DNA from: Pseudoramibacter faecis
GTDB taxonomy: Bacteria; Bacillota; Clostridia; Eubacteriales; Eubacteriaceae
Assembly: GCF_036289405.1 (NCBI RefSeq)
Contig: NZ_JAYFFI010000001.1
Span: 1-64,000 of the forward strand
Reading direction: 5' to 3'
Length of the DNA stretch: 64,000 bases
A model generated the notes under the pieces. It had not been told where the DNA came from. It made no database searches and was given only the letters and a program-made list of their open reading frames with translations. The translations under genes and the position numbers were made by a program. Shown in pieces: positions 9,118-16,454 of this stretch. Within the stretch, counting starts at the first letter, position 1, and each line of letters opens with the position of its first letter.

Positions 9118-9130
9118 TTTGCTGTCCCTT

Positions 9131-9778
9131 CTAAAATCCGTTTTTCATTAAAAATGCCCTGGTAATGCCCTGAGCCTCCGGCACCGCTTTCGGTGGTGCC
9201 ATGAGCTTTTCGATGTATTTGCCCACCATGTCACATTCCAGATTTACTGCGTCGCCCGCCTTTTTATCGGCGAGTGCCGTTACTTCCCGAGTATGGGGAA
9301 TCACGGAAACTGCGAAGCTTTTATCGTCGACCCGCGCCACGGTCAAGCTGATGCCGTCCATGGCGATGGAGCCCTTCGCAACGATATAGCGCAGCACTGC
9401 AGGCGGTGCCGCCACGGTGTACCACACCGCGTTATCGTCTTGTTTAACCGCTGTGATCGTGCCGGTATCGTCGATATGGCCGGCGACCATATGCCCGCCG
9501 AAGCGCCCGTCCGCCGGCATTGCCCGTTCCAAATTCACCGCAGAACCAATCTTCAGGCTTTTCAGCGCGCTGCGGTTTAACGTCTCCGACATCACATCTG
9601 CGGCGAACGAATGACCGTCCATCCGCGTCACCGTCAGACAGACGCCGCTCGTCATAATGCTGTCGCCCACTGCCGTTCCCTCCAGCACCGTCTGGCAATC
9701 GACGGTTAAAATGCAGGATTTCGCCCCCGGCTGAATCCGGCTGATCCTGCCTACTTCTTCCACAAGTCCGGTAAACAT
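9131..9778 (-). CDS. ribE: Riboflavin synthase alpha subunit
   Basis: Dismutates two lumazine molecules to riboflavin. The 215-residue protein shows the internal duplication of the family: MFTGLVEEVGRI at the start, and two copies of a barrel with GVCLTV in the first half and GISLTV in the second. The motif GGHMVAGHID is present. It is in the rib operon between ribD and ribBA; this enzyme is called RibE in Gram-positives and RibC in some genomes. Confidence 0.95.
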   Translation of the reverse strand: MFTGLVEEVGRISRIQPGAKSCILTVDCQTVLEGTAVGDSIMTSGVCLTVTRMDGHSFAADVMSETLNRSALKSLKIGSAVNLERAMPADGRFGGHMVAGHIDDTGTITAVKQDDNAVWYTVAAPPAVLRYIVAKGSIAMDGISLTVARVDDKSFAVSVIPHTREVTALADKKAGDAVNLECDMVGKYIEKLMAPPKAVPEAQGITRAFLMKNGF

Positions 9779-9793
9779 GACTTTGCCTCTTTT

Positions 9794-10936
9794 CTATATT
9801 TGCTGATGCTTCACGGGATAACCTGATACCCAAAGATCGTCGCCGCAGCAGCCGGTCGTAACCGATGTCAAGGCGATGGCATCCGCCATGCGCGGGATGC
9901 CGGCACCTCCTATCGGCGAAGGCGCTTCCGCACCGCCGACCAGCTTCGGCGCGATAAACGCCACGACTTTATTCACCACGCCGGCTTCAAAAGCCGCCGC
10001 ATTGAGTGTCGCGCCGCCTTCGAGCAGCACGCTGTCGATTTCCCGCCGTCCCAAAAGGCGCATCAGCACATTCAAATCCACACGAGCGCTGTCGCCGGCC
10101 GGCAAAACCGTCACGCCGGCCGCCTGCAGCGCCGTTGCTTTTGCCGATGCCGCCGCTGTTTTTGTGCAGGCCACAATCATCGGGATATCGCCGGCCGTCT
10201 TAACCAAGCGGCTGTCAAGCGGTATTCGCAGTCTTGAATCACAGACGATGCGCACCGGATCGACGCCGACCTCAATGCGGCAGTTGAGCATGGGATCGTC
10301 GGCGAGCACGGTGCCGATGCCCACCATGATGCCCGAATACTGTTTGCGCATGCGCTGGACCTGAACGCGGGAGGCTTCTCCGCTGATCCACTTCGCATCC
10401 CCGGAGGCACAGGCGATTTTGCCGTCGAGGGTCATCGCGTATTTACTGACCACAAAGGGCATCCGCGTTGTCATATAGTGATAAAAGACTTCGTTGAGTC
10501 TTCGGCATTTTATTTCGAGAATCCCGGTGATCACCTCGATGCCTGCGGCTTCCAAAATTTTCACGCCCCTGCCGGCCACTTTGGGATTCACATCCAGCGA
10601 GCCGACAAACACCCGGCCGATGCCCCGCTCAATGATGATCTCTGTGCAGGGTGGCGTCTTGCCATAATGGCAGCAGGGCTCCAGCGTCACATAAAGATCG
10701 GCGCCCGTTAAATCCTTATCGCAGTGCATCAGCGCATTGCGCTCTGCATGATAACCCCCGGCGTGCTCATGGTAGCCCTCCGCGACGACCACACCGTTTT
10801 GAACCACCACGCACCCCACCATCGGGTTTGGCGAGGTGTGCCCCATTCCCTGCCTGGCTAAAGCCAGCGCGCGATGCATAAACGCTTCGGCCTGCGCTTT
10901 TTCCGCTTCTATGTTTTTCCACTCCACTGATGTCAA
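9794..10936 (-). CDS. ribD: RibD: bifunctional deaminase/reductase
   Basis: Deaminates and then reduces the pyrimidine intermediate of riboflavin synthesis. The 380-residue protein starts with a cytidine-deaminase-like zinc domain (HAERNAL and TLEPCCHYGKTPPC, roughly residues 50-95). A dihydrofolate-reductase-like domain follows from about residue 150 (MTLDGKIA, VGIGTVLADDP). First gene of the operon, downstream of the FMN riboswitch and its terminator. Confidence 0.95.
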   Translation of the reverse strand: MTSVEWKNIEAEKAQAEAFMHRALALARQGMGHTSPNPMVGCVVVQNGVVVAEGYHEHAGGYHAERNALMHCDKDLTGADLYVTLEPCCHYGKTPPCTEIIIERGIGRVFVGSLDVNPKVAGRGVKILEAAGIEVITGILEIKCRRLNEVFYHYMTTRMPFVVSKYAMTLDGKIACASGDAKWISGEASRVQVQRMRKQYSGIMVGIGTVLADDPMLNCRIEVGVDPVRIVCDSRLRIPLDSRLVKTAGDIPMIVACTKTAAASAKATALQAAGVTVLPAGDSARVDLNVLMRLLGRREIDSVLLEGGATLNAAAFEAGVVNKVVAFIAPKLVGGAEAPSPIGGAGIPRMADAIALTSVTTGCCGDDLWVSGYPVKHQQI

Positions 10937-11002
10937 TGCATTGTCGCTCCTTTCTCAAATCCGTCAATGCCACCGTCTTCCGATATAGGATTTTTTGCAA
11001 AG

Positions 11003-11032
11003 AAAAACACCCCGCATCTTAACAGGGTGTTT
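11003..11032 (-). terminator. Riboswitch-controlled terminator before ribD
   Basis: On the minus strand AAACACCC (11032-11025) pairs with GGGTGTTT (11012-11005) over a 12-base loop and is followed by a T-rich run. It lies between the FMN aptamer and the ribD start. This is the place expected for an expression platform that stops transcription when FMN is bound. Confidence 0.8.
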
Positions 11033-11052
11033 CGTTTGAATTAAAAAATAAT

Positions 11053-11163
11053 CATCTTCTTCCATCCGGACTATAACCGTCGGTACCGGAATCACACCGG
11101 TTCATGCCTCTCGGCTCGCGGACTTTAACCGCCGATTGGGAATTGCACCCCACCCTGAAGATA
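11053..11163 (-). promoter_or_regulatory. FMN riboswitch (RFN element)
   Basis: The minus strand carries the conserved RFN landmarks in order: closing stem ATCTTC (11163-11158) with GAAGAT (11058-11053); AGGGTGGGGTGCAATTCCC; CGGCGGT; AGTCCGCGAG; GATTCCGGTACCGACGGT; and AGTCCGGATG. It lies upstream of ribD with a terminator in between, so it should turn the whole riboflavin operon off when FMN is plentiful. Confidence 0.96.
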
Positions 11164-11202
11164 CGATCTGCCCTTCCGGGCATCATTGTTATTACGATAA
11201 CA

Positions 11203-11231
11203 AGCATAACGCAAAGGCCATACCGTGTCAA
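11203..11231 (-). promoter_or_regulatory. Promoter of the rib operon
   Basis: On the minus strand TTGACA (11231-11226), a 17-base spacer and TATGCT (11208-11203). Transcription would start about 30 bases before the FMN aptamer. Confidence 0.65.
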
Positions 11232-11270
11232 TAGTTTCAGTTGAATTATTTTAACGCCCGCAAAGAAAAC

Positions 11271-11807
11271 CTAACGGATCTTGAGCATATTCTTTGTCGA
11301 TGCAAACGCATAAACCCCATCTAAATAGCCGATCAAAAAATCCTTGGCTAAACTGGGACTTAGAATATTTTCTCTGGCCTCAGTGATAGAAAACCAATCG
11401 TAATCGTCAATTTCCCAATTCGGCCGGGGCTTTTCACCACCGACTACCACCGTAAAGTTGAGCATCAGCGTATTGGTCGGTTCAAAAAAATGACTGTGAT
11501 TAAAGCGCAACTCTTTAACCTCAAGCCCCATCTCTTCCATCACCTCCCGCCGGACCGTGACTTCAACATCCTCGCCCCGGGAAACGTAACCCGCCACCAA
11601 TATATAAGCATCCCGTCCGTATTGTTTGATCAAAAGCACCTGATCTTTATGTTCGTTGAGCACGATCATGCTGACTGCCGTATTAAACACCGGAAAACGG
11701 AAATCCTGACATTGGGGACAATAAGGAACAATTCCTTCCCCCTTTAGATAACGATGCATCAATTTTGTGCCGCAGGCCATGCAATGGATCATCCGTGGAA
11801 CGCTCAT
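11271..11807 (-). CDS. NUDIX hydrolase with zinc ribbon
   Basis: The 178-residue protein opens with a CxxC...CxxC zinc ribbon (C9, C12, then CPQC near residue 30). A NUDIX domain follows, with the box GYVSRGEDVEVTVRREVMEE (G-x5-E-x7-RE-x2-EE). The ribbon plus box resembles the NADH pyrophosphatase (NudC) branch, so hydrolysis of a nucleoside diphosphate derivative such as NAD(H) is likely. The SQPWPFPxS motif that marks NudC was not seen, so the substrate is open. Single gene upstream of the rib promoter and transcribed towards it. Confidence 0.85.
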   Translation of the reverse strand: MSVPRMIHCMACGTKLMHRYLKGEGIVPYCPQCQDFRFPVFNTAVSMIVLNEHKDQVLLIKQYGRDAYILVAGYVSRGEDVEVTVRREVMEEMGLEVKELRFNHSHFFEPTNTLMLNFTVVVGGEKPRPNWEIDDYDWFSITEARENILSPSLAKDFLIGYLDGVYAFASTKNMLKIR

Positions 11808-11846
11808 AAAGTAATGTCTCCTACATGTTTTTAAAAATGTGCAAAT

Positions 11847-11866
11847 AAAAACCTCCCACGGGAGGT
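11847..11866 (-). terminator. Terminator after the 188-residue orphan gene
   Basis: Perfect 7-base stem ACCTCCC-AC-GGGAGGT (11851-11866). On the minus strand it is followed by TTTTATTT. It begins six bases past the stop of the gene at 11872-12438. Confidence 0.85.
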
Positions 11867-11871
11867 CTTAT

Positions 11872-12438
11872 TTATTTCTTCTGCTGCTTAAACGAGCCGA
11901 TCCCTCGGCGTTGGGATGCATCCATCTCGGTCAGCTTGTTCCAGGCAATGTCTCTGGGATCCCGCCCGGATTCGGTCATTTTTTGCGTGTTAACAGCCAA
12001 TCCTTTAAAACTTTTCTGTGCTTTATGGGCCGCTGTCAGAATGCGCTCCGTACAGTAGTTCACCCGGAAAATCGCATACTGAATTTGTCCATGGATCATG
12101 CGATCGTGGGATTGCTCGGCGTCATCCCTTTCCGGATTGCCATAAACTTTTGTCCGTCTCGCCGCTGCTTCCATTTCCTGATTCCAAAGATAAGCTTTTT
12201 TAATCAGTTTGCGGTAAGGCTCGCTGGCCTGCTCGTATTGGGTCTTCTGATTTTGAATCAGCGCCTGGAGATCATCAACTTCTTCCCCGACATACCAAGC
12301 TTCCAAAGGCGCGAAGGCTTTTTCCACCAGCGCCACAAAATCATTGATGTCCGAGGTATCAATCGGTGCACCGTAATCCTCTGGTTCGGGCATGACAAAC
12401 GCATCCCCAAGGTGTTTTTCTGTATGTTCTACTAACAT
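11872..12438 (-). CDS. Hypothetical protein, 188 residues
   Basis: I do not recognise this family. The product is acidic in its first half (MPEPEDYGAPIDTSDIND) and helical, with charged heptad-like stretches around residues 45-80. It is basic at the end (SFKQQKK). There is no signal peptide or membrane segment. AAGGGG lies before the ATG. It is well supported as a gene: it has a perfect-consensus promoter (12491-12519), a palindrome in the leader, and its own terminator 6 bases after the stop. A cytosolic, well-expressed lineage-specific protein is the most that can be said. Confidence 0.8.
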   Translation of the reverse strand: MLVEHTEKHLGDAFVMPEPEDYGAPIDTSDINDFVALVEKAFAPLEAWYVGEEVDDLQALIQNQKTQYEQASEPYRKLIKKAYLWNQEMEAAARRTKVYGNPERDDAEQSHDRMIHGQIQYAIFRVNYCTERILTAAHKAQKSFKGLAVNTQKMTESGRDPRDIAWNKLTEMDASQRRGIGSFKQQKK

Positions 12439-12456
12439 GATTTCCCCTTCTTATCT

Positions 12457-12471
12457 GCGGTTTTAAACCGC
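12457..12471 (-). promoter_or_regulatory. Leader palindrome of the 188-residue gene
   Basis: GCGGTTT-T-AAACCGC is a perfect 7-base dyad between the promoter and the ribosome binding site. It could be an operator or an RNA hairpin. Confidence 0.4.
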
Positions 12472-12490
12472 GTCGTCTTTAGGCGCACCT

Positions 12491-12519
12491 ATTATATCGT
12501 TAGGTCAAAATACTGTCAA
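12491..12519 (-). promoter_or_regulatory. Consensus sigma-A promoter
   Basis: On the minus strand TTGACA (12519-12514), exactly 17 bases, then TATAAT (12496-12491). Both hexamers are perfect. It drives the 188-residue orphan gene. Confidence 0.85.
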
Positions 12520-12576
12520 ATCTTTCTAATCAAATATCGCACATTTATTAGCTTTTATTTAAAGCTTAGCCATTGC

Positions 12577-12783
12577 CTAATCGGGGATCGATTGGGCCCG
12601 AATCTCCTCGAATCTTATTCGCCATTTTTCATATTGATCATCGATCTTTAAATCGACGCAGCATTCGTACAAAACCATCGTGCCCACTGCGCGTAATGGC
12701 TCTCGCGGACGCCCTGTCATCAATGGGAAAAGAATTTTTTGAGCTGCCAGTTCGCGCTTGAAGTGCGGCGGCAAGGCCAACAT
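12577..12783 (-). CDS. Hypothetical protein, 68 residues
   Basis: Starts MLALPPHFKRELAAQKILFP and ends IRAQSIPD. The ATG overlaps the stop of the upstream 47-residue gene (TGATG), so translation is coupled. The frame remains open further upstream (to 12981), but that extension would be antisense-like filler in a different frame from the real upstream gene. I see no signal peptide and no known domain. The motif TGRPREPLRAVG is a basic, proline-containing stretch that could be a conserved core. Confidence 0.6.
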   Translation of the reverse strand: MLALPPHFKRELAAQKILFPLMTGRPREPLRAVGTMVLYECCVDLKIDDQYEKWRIRFEEIRAQSIPD

Positions 12784-12926
12784 CAAACGGTCTCTTCCGA
12801 TGCGGCCGCCGGCGTGTCCGTCACGACTTGCAATGCCGGCATCAATGTTTCCATTGACGCTTTTCCGCTGAGCATCGCCGTTAATTGTCCTTTTGCGGCC
12901 TGAATGGCCTGCGCTAATCCGTCCAT
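12783..12926 (-). CDS. Hypothetical protein, 47 residues
   Basis: A short gene: starts MDGLAQAIQAAKGQLTAMLS, ends ASEETV. The ATG at 12926 is preceded by GAGAGGA eight bases upstream. It reads as an alanine/glutamine-rich amphipathic helix. The stop overlaps the start of the 68-residue gene. A weak promoter may lie at about 13000-13024 (TTGCTA, 18 bases, TATAGC). Function unknown. Confidence 0.55.
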   Translation of the reverse strand: MDGLAQAIQAAKGQLTAMLSGKASMETLMPALQVVTDTPAAASEETV

Positions 12927-13025
12927 GGGGATTCCTCTCTTCTTCGCCCGGTGTTCTGCCGCTCAGACTGCGCCTCCACATCGGAAGGATGCGCGTTGCT
13001 ATATTTCAGGGTTGTCGCCGATAGC

Positions 13026-13061
13026 AAAACACCGGATTCCTGCCATGCATGATATCCGGTG
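13026..13061 (-). terminator. Terminator after panD
   Basis: CACCGGAT (13030-13037) pairs with ATCCGGTG (13054-13061). The minus strand continues with TTTT. It lies 82 bases after panD and would close the pantothenate operon. Confidence 0.65.
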
Positions 13062-13142
13062 CTGTGCTCAAAGCAAACGATTTTCGCTTTTTGATTTATT
13101 GAATTATGTTCGAGTTTGGCGCATTTTGCCGATCTAATCATC

Positions 13143-13541
13143 TCAAACGCGAAGACAATCTTCCAGGCGGCCGTGCTTTTCGTAATTGGTGACGCGCTCA
13201 ACGCGGTTGCCTTCGCCCAGGAAAACCACCTGAGGCTTGTGGGCCCTGGCTTCCTGCTCGTCGACGAGCGCATAGGCCATGACGATCACCTTATCCCCGA
13301 CACAGGCGCAGCGCGCTGCCGCCCCGTTGAGGCAGATGATGCCGCTGCCCCGTTCTCCGGCGATGGTATAGGTTTCAAAGCGTTCGCCATTGTTCACGTC
13401 GACAATGGCGACCTTTTCGTATTCCAAAATGCCGGCCTGATCCAGAAAGTTCTCGTCGACGGTGATCGACCCCACGTAATCCAGTTCGGCCTGCGTCACC
13501 GTTGCGCGATGGATTTTTCCCTTTAACATCGGAATCAACAT
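13143..13541 (-). CDS. panD: Aspartate 1-decarboxylase proenzyme
   Basis: Makes beta-alanine for pantothenate. The 132-residue protein starts MLIPMLKGKIHRATVTQA, which contains the K9 and H11 active-site residues of the family. It has the self-cleavage site GS in YVGSITVDE (Gly-Ser, giving the pyruvoyl group) and the NGAAAR motif. The start at 13541 is chosen over a longer frame because GGAGGTG lies just upstream and the longer frame would run into panC. It starts two bases beyond the panC stop. Confidence 0.95.
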   Translation of the reverse strand: MLIPMLKGKIHRATVTQAELDYVGSITVDENFLDQAGILEYEKVAIVDVNNGERFETYTIAGERGSGIICLNGAAARCACVGDKVIVMAYALVDEQEARAHKPQVVFLGEGNRVERVTNYEKHGRLEDCLRV

Positions 13542-13542
13542 C

Positions 13543-14412
13543 TTACACCTCCGGGATGACAATCGCGGGGTCGCCCACGGCGAAATTATCAATCAGGCGG
13601 GTGGTGCCGATGCGCACCGCCATCGCCACCAGATCCCCGGGTTTAAAAATATCGACCGACTGCATGCTTTCGCCATCCACCACTTCGACGTATTCCACCT
13701 CGGCCATCGGTTCGTCGGCCAGCTTATCGCGCATGGCCGCCAGGAGCTTTTCGCTGCGGCGTTCGCCGCCGGCCACCATGACCTGCCCCAGGCGCACGCT
13801 GCGGGATAAGATCAATGCGGCTTGACGCTCTTTCGCGCTTAAATATGTATTGCGGGAACTTTTAGCCAACCCGTCGGATTCGCGCACGATGGGGCAGCCC
13901 ACCACGTCCACATCAAAGTTTAAATCGCGCGCCATCCGGCGGACGATCGCCAACTGCTGAGCATCCTTCTGTCCGAAGAAAATTTTGTCGGGCCCGACGA
14001 TATTGAGCAGTTTCGTGATGACCGTGCACACGCCGCGAAAGTGAATGGGCCGGCTCTTGCCGCAAAGGGTCTGGCTCAGCACGTCGATATCCACAAAAGT
14101 GCAGAAATCCGCCACATACATCTCATCGGCATCCGGATGGAAAACCAAATCGACCCCTTCGGTCTCGAGCAGCGCACGGTCGTGCTCAAAATCCCGGGGA
14201 TAATCGGCGAGATCTTCGTTTGGTCCGAACTGAATCGGATTGACGAAGACCGACACTACGGTTTTGTCACAAAGTCTTGCGGACGCCGCCATCAATGAGG
14301 CGTGGCCCTCGTGCAGATAGCCCATGGTCGGACAGAAACCGATGCTTTGTCCGGCCTCTTTCCAGGCGCGCACCTGGTCGCGCACCTCCTGAATCGTTTT
14401 CGCTATGATCAT
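13543..14412 (-). CDS. panC: Pantothenate synthetase
   Basis: Joins pantoate and beta-alanine with ATP. The 289-residue protein has the early GFCPTMGYLHEGHASL motif (HxGH nucleotide site), VSVFVNPIQFGPNEDL, FFGQKDAQQLA and the KSSRNTYL loop, all diagnostic. The ribosome binding site GGAG is near the ATG. It lies 36 bases after panB and directly before panD. Confidence 0.97.
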   Translation of the reverse strand: MIIAKTIQEVRDQVRAWKEAGQSIGFCPTMGYLHEGHASLMAASARLCDKTVVSVFVNPIQFGPNEDLADYPRDFEHDRALLETEGVDLVFHPDADEMYVADFCTFVDIDVLSQTLCGKSRPIHFRGVCTVITKLLNIVGPDKIFFGQKDAQQLAIVRRMARDLNFDVDVVGCPIVRESDGLAKSSRNTYLSAKERQAALILSRSVRLGQVMVAGGERRSEKLLAAMRDKLADEPMAEVEYVEVVDGESMQSVDIFKPGDLVAMAVRIGTTRLIDNFAVGDPAIVIPEV

Positions 14413-14448
14413 ATTCCTCGCTCCTTTGACTGCAGTTCCTTTTATCCT

Positions 14449-15279
14449 TTAATACAACCGATCCAGATCGTCTTCGCTGGCAAGCTTGAAAGCTTCATCC
14501 GCGCTGGGGAAATCGCCGGCTTTCACCGCCTGGTCATAGGCCTTAAAAGCCCCGACCATTGCTTCGCCAATTTTTCCAAAATGACGGACGAACTTCGGCA
14601 TATAATCCGTGAACATCCCGAGCATATCCTGATAGACGAGGATTTGCCCGTCACAGCCCGCACCGGCGCCGATGCCAATGGTCGGGATGCTCAGTTTTTC
14701 GGTGATCAGGTTCGCCAGCTTTGCCGGGACGCATTCGAGCACCACCGAAAAAGCCCCCGCTTCCTGAATGGCCAGCGCATCGTCTAGCAGCTGCTTGGCT
14801 GCTGCTTCGCCCTTCCCCTGGACACGGTTGCCGCCGAAGGCATTCACCGACTGCGGCGTGAGCCCCAAGTGAGCCATGACGGGGATGCCCGCCGCCGTAA
14901 TCGCGCCGATCTGCGAGCAGACCGCCGCGCCGCCTTCCAGCTTCACCGCCTGAGCGCGCCCTTCTTTCATCAAACGCCCCGCATTGACGAGCGCCCGCTC
15001 ATCCGACACCTGATAGGACATAAACGGCATATCGATGACCACCATAATATCCCGGCACCCTCGGGCCACCGCGCCGCCAAAGGTAATCATGTCTTCCATC
15101 GTCACCGAAAGCGTATCTTCGTAGCCGAGCATGGTATTGCCCAATGAATCGCCGACGAGCACGCCGTTAATCCCGGCAGCCTCGAGTAATTGTGCCGTGG
15201 AATAATCGTAGCACGTCAGCATTGCGATTTTTTCGCCGCGCTCTTTCATGGCCTGAAACGTTTTAACCGTGTTTTTCAT
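14449..15279 (-). CDS. panB: Ketopantoate hydroxymethyltransferase
   Basis: Adds a hydroxymethyl group from methylene-THF to ketoisovalerate. The 276-residue protein has LTCYDYSTAQLLEAAG, VGDSLGNTMLGY (metal site) and the GIGAGAGCDGQILVYQDMLG motif near 200-220. Its ATG overlaps the stop of the panG-like gene (ATGA). It draws on the folate C1 pool that the fhs-fchA-folD genes of this window also feed. Confidence 0.97.
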   Translation of the reverse strand: MKNTVKTFQAMKERGEKIAMLTCYDYSTAQLLEAAGINGVLVGDSLGNTMLGYEDTLSVTMEDMITFGGAVARGCRDIMVVIDMPFMSYQVSDERALVNAGRLMKEGRAQAVKLEGGAAVCSQIGAITAAGIPVMAHLGLTPQSVNAFGGNRVQGKGEAAAKQLLDDALAIQEAGAFSVVLECVPAKLANLITEKLSIPTIGIGAGAGCDGQILVYQDMLGMFTDYMPKFVRHFGKIGEAMVGAFKAYDQAVKAGDFPSADEAFKLASEDDLDRLY

Positions 15280-16151
15280 TTTGAGTTGTCTCCCCCCAAT
15301 GATAATAATAAATTTTCGAGGGACAGGTATGACCGATCGGGATGCTTTGTCTTCGCAAGCGCCAGCAACTTCTGGGATAACAGCGCGTATAACAGCCTGT
15401 CGTTCGCCTTGTCAAAGCAGTCAAGGTGAGCCGCCACCGTTTTGGTATCACCGCGCTCCACCGGGCCGGTGAGAGCGTCGATGACGCCGTCTTCAGCCAT
15501 GTGAGCCGCATTGCCGAGCACCAAGGGCATCAGCGCCTGCTGCGCCTTTTCGTGGGAAAAGCCGCAGGTTTCGAGCATCTCAATACTCTGCGCCACAAGC
15601 CCGACGACCAGGTTGCTGGCTATCGACGCGGCACAATGATAACGCGATTTCGATGATCTGTCGATGATCTGCACCGAAAGATCCAATCCTTTGAGCCAGG
15701 TGTCAACCGCGTCCAAACGATCCGCACTGCCTTCCAGGGCAAAAAAAACATCCGACAATTCACGGTAAGCGGTATAGCGATCGCTTACGGCGAATAGCGG
15801 ATGAACGGAATAGACACTCGCACCAATTTGTTCTGCACCCGGCATGGCCGCTTCTGCTGAAAGGGCGCCGCTGCAATGACAAATGATTTTACCTTGAATC
15901 GGATACTCACAGATCGCCGCCGCCATAGCCGCGATGCTGCTATCCGGAACCGTTAAAAACAACACGTCACTGTCTGCTACCAGGTCACCGAGTTTTCGGT
16001 AACTTTGCGAATGCGTAAACTGCGCCGCGTCATCGGCGGCAGCGGTGTTCCGGCTGTAATAGCCTGTCACCCGAGCGCCATGGGTCGTTAAGTATTTTCC
16101 TAAAGTGAAGCCGACCTTGCCGGCTCCCACAAATCCAGTTTTCAGGGCCAT
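15276..16151 (-). CDS. Rossmann/DUF2520 protein, probable ketopantoate reductase (PanG type)
   Basis: The 291-residue protein starts with a dinucleotide fold (GFVGAGKVGF) and continues with the C-terminal helical domain of the DUF2520 family (SRYHCAASIASN, LVLGNAAHM). It heads the pantothenate operon and overlaps panB by four bases. Proteins of this family (PanG) are known to replace PanE in some bacteria, and no PanE is seen here, so ketopantoate reduction is the likely job. That step is inferred from context. The ATG at 16151 has AAGGAG only two bases upstream; a GTG at 16175 in the same frame lacks any ribosome binding site. Confidence 0.75.
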   Translation of the reverse strand: MALKTGFVGAGKVGFTLGKYLTTHGARVTGYYSRNTAAADDAAQFTHSQSYRKLGDLVADSDVLFLTVPDSSIAAMAAAICEYPIQGKIICHCSGALSAEAAMPGAEQIGASVYSVHPLFAVSDRYTAYRELSDVFFALEGSADRLDAVDTWLKGLDLSVQIIDRSSKSRYHCAASIASNLVVGLVAQSIEMLETCGFSHEKAQQALMPLVLGNAAHMAEDGVIDALTGPVERGDTKTVAAHLDCFDKANDRLLYALLSQKLLALAKTKHPDRSYLSLENLLLSLGGDNSK

Positions 16152-16259
16152 CACTCCTTCATGAAATTCGATCACGACGTGATGTTGTCTGTGCCCGGAG
16201 AACGATTCAAGATATTTGCATCGGTACAGTTTCCCGAGAGAATACCGTCCATCCCGCTT

Positions 16260-16288
16260 AGTTTAGCACCGCCATCCATCGCTGTAAA
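16260..16288 (-). promoter_or_regulatory. Promoter of the pantothenate operon
   Basis: On the minus strand TTTACA (16288-16283), 17 bases, TAAACT (16265-16260) with a TG extension. The leader is about 100 bases. The rest of 16176-16391 shows no other feature. Confidence 0.6.
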
Positions 16289-16391
16289 GAAAAATATTAA
16301 TTTTTGTCCTGATTGTGTATTTTTTTTGCAATGCACCGGCTTGTTTCTTTAAAAACCCACCCACGTGCCCAACGCGTGGTTTGCTGCATAC

Positions 16392-16412
16392 AAAAAGAGG
16401 CCTTTCGGCCTC
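16392..16412 (-). terminator. Terminator after the sulfhydrylase gene
   Basis: GAGGCC-TTTC-GGCCTC stem (16397-16412). On the minus strand it ends in five T. Immediately beyond (about 16350-16388) is a degenerate hairpin resembling the one at 19745-19785. Confidence 0.85.
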
Positions 16413-16454
16413 CAGTTGTTCTGATTGCATGAATGCATCGCACCGATGCCAAGC

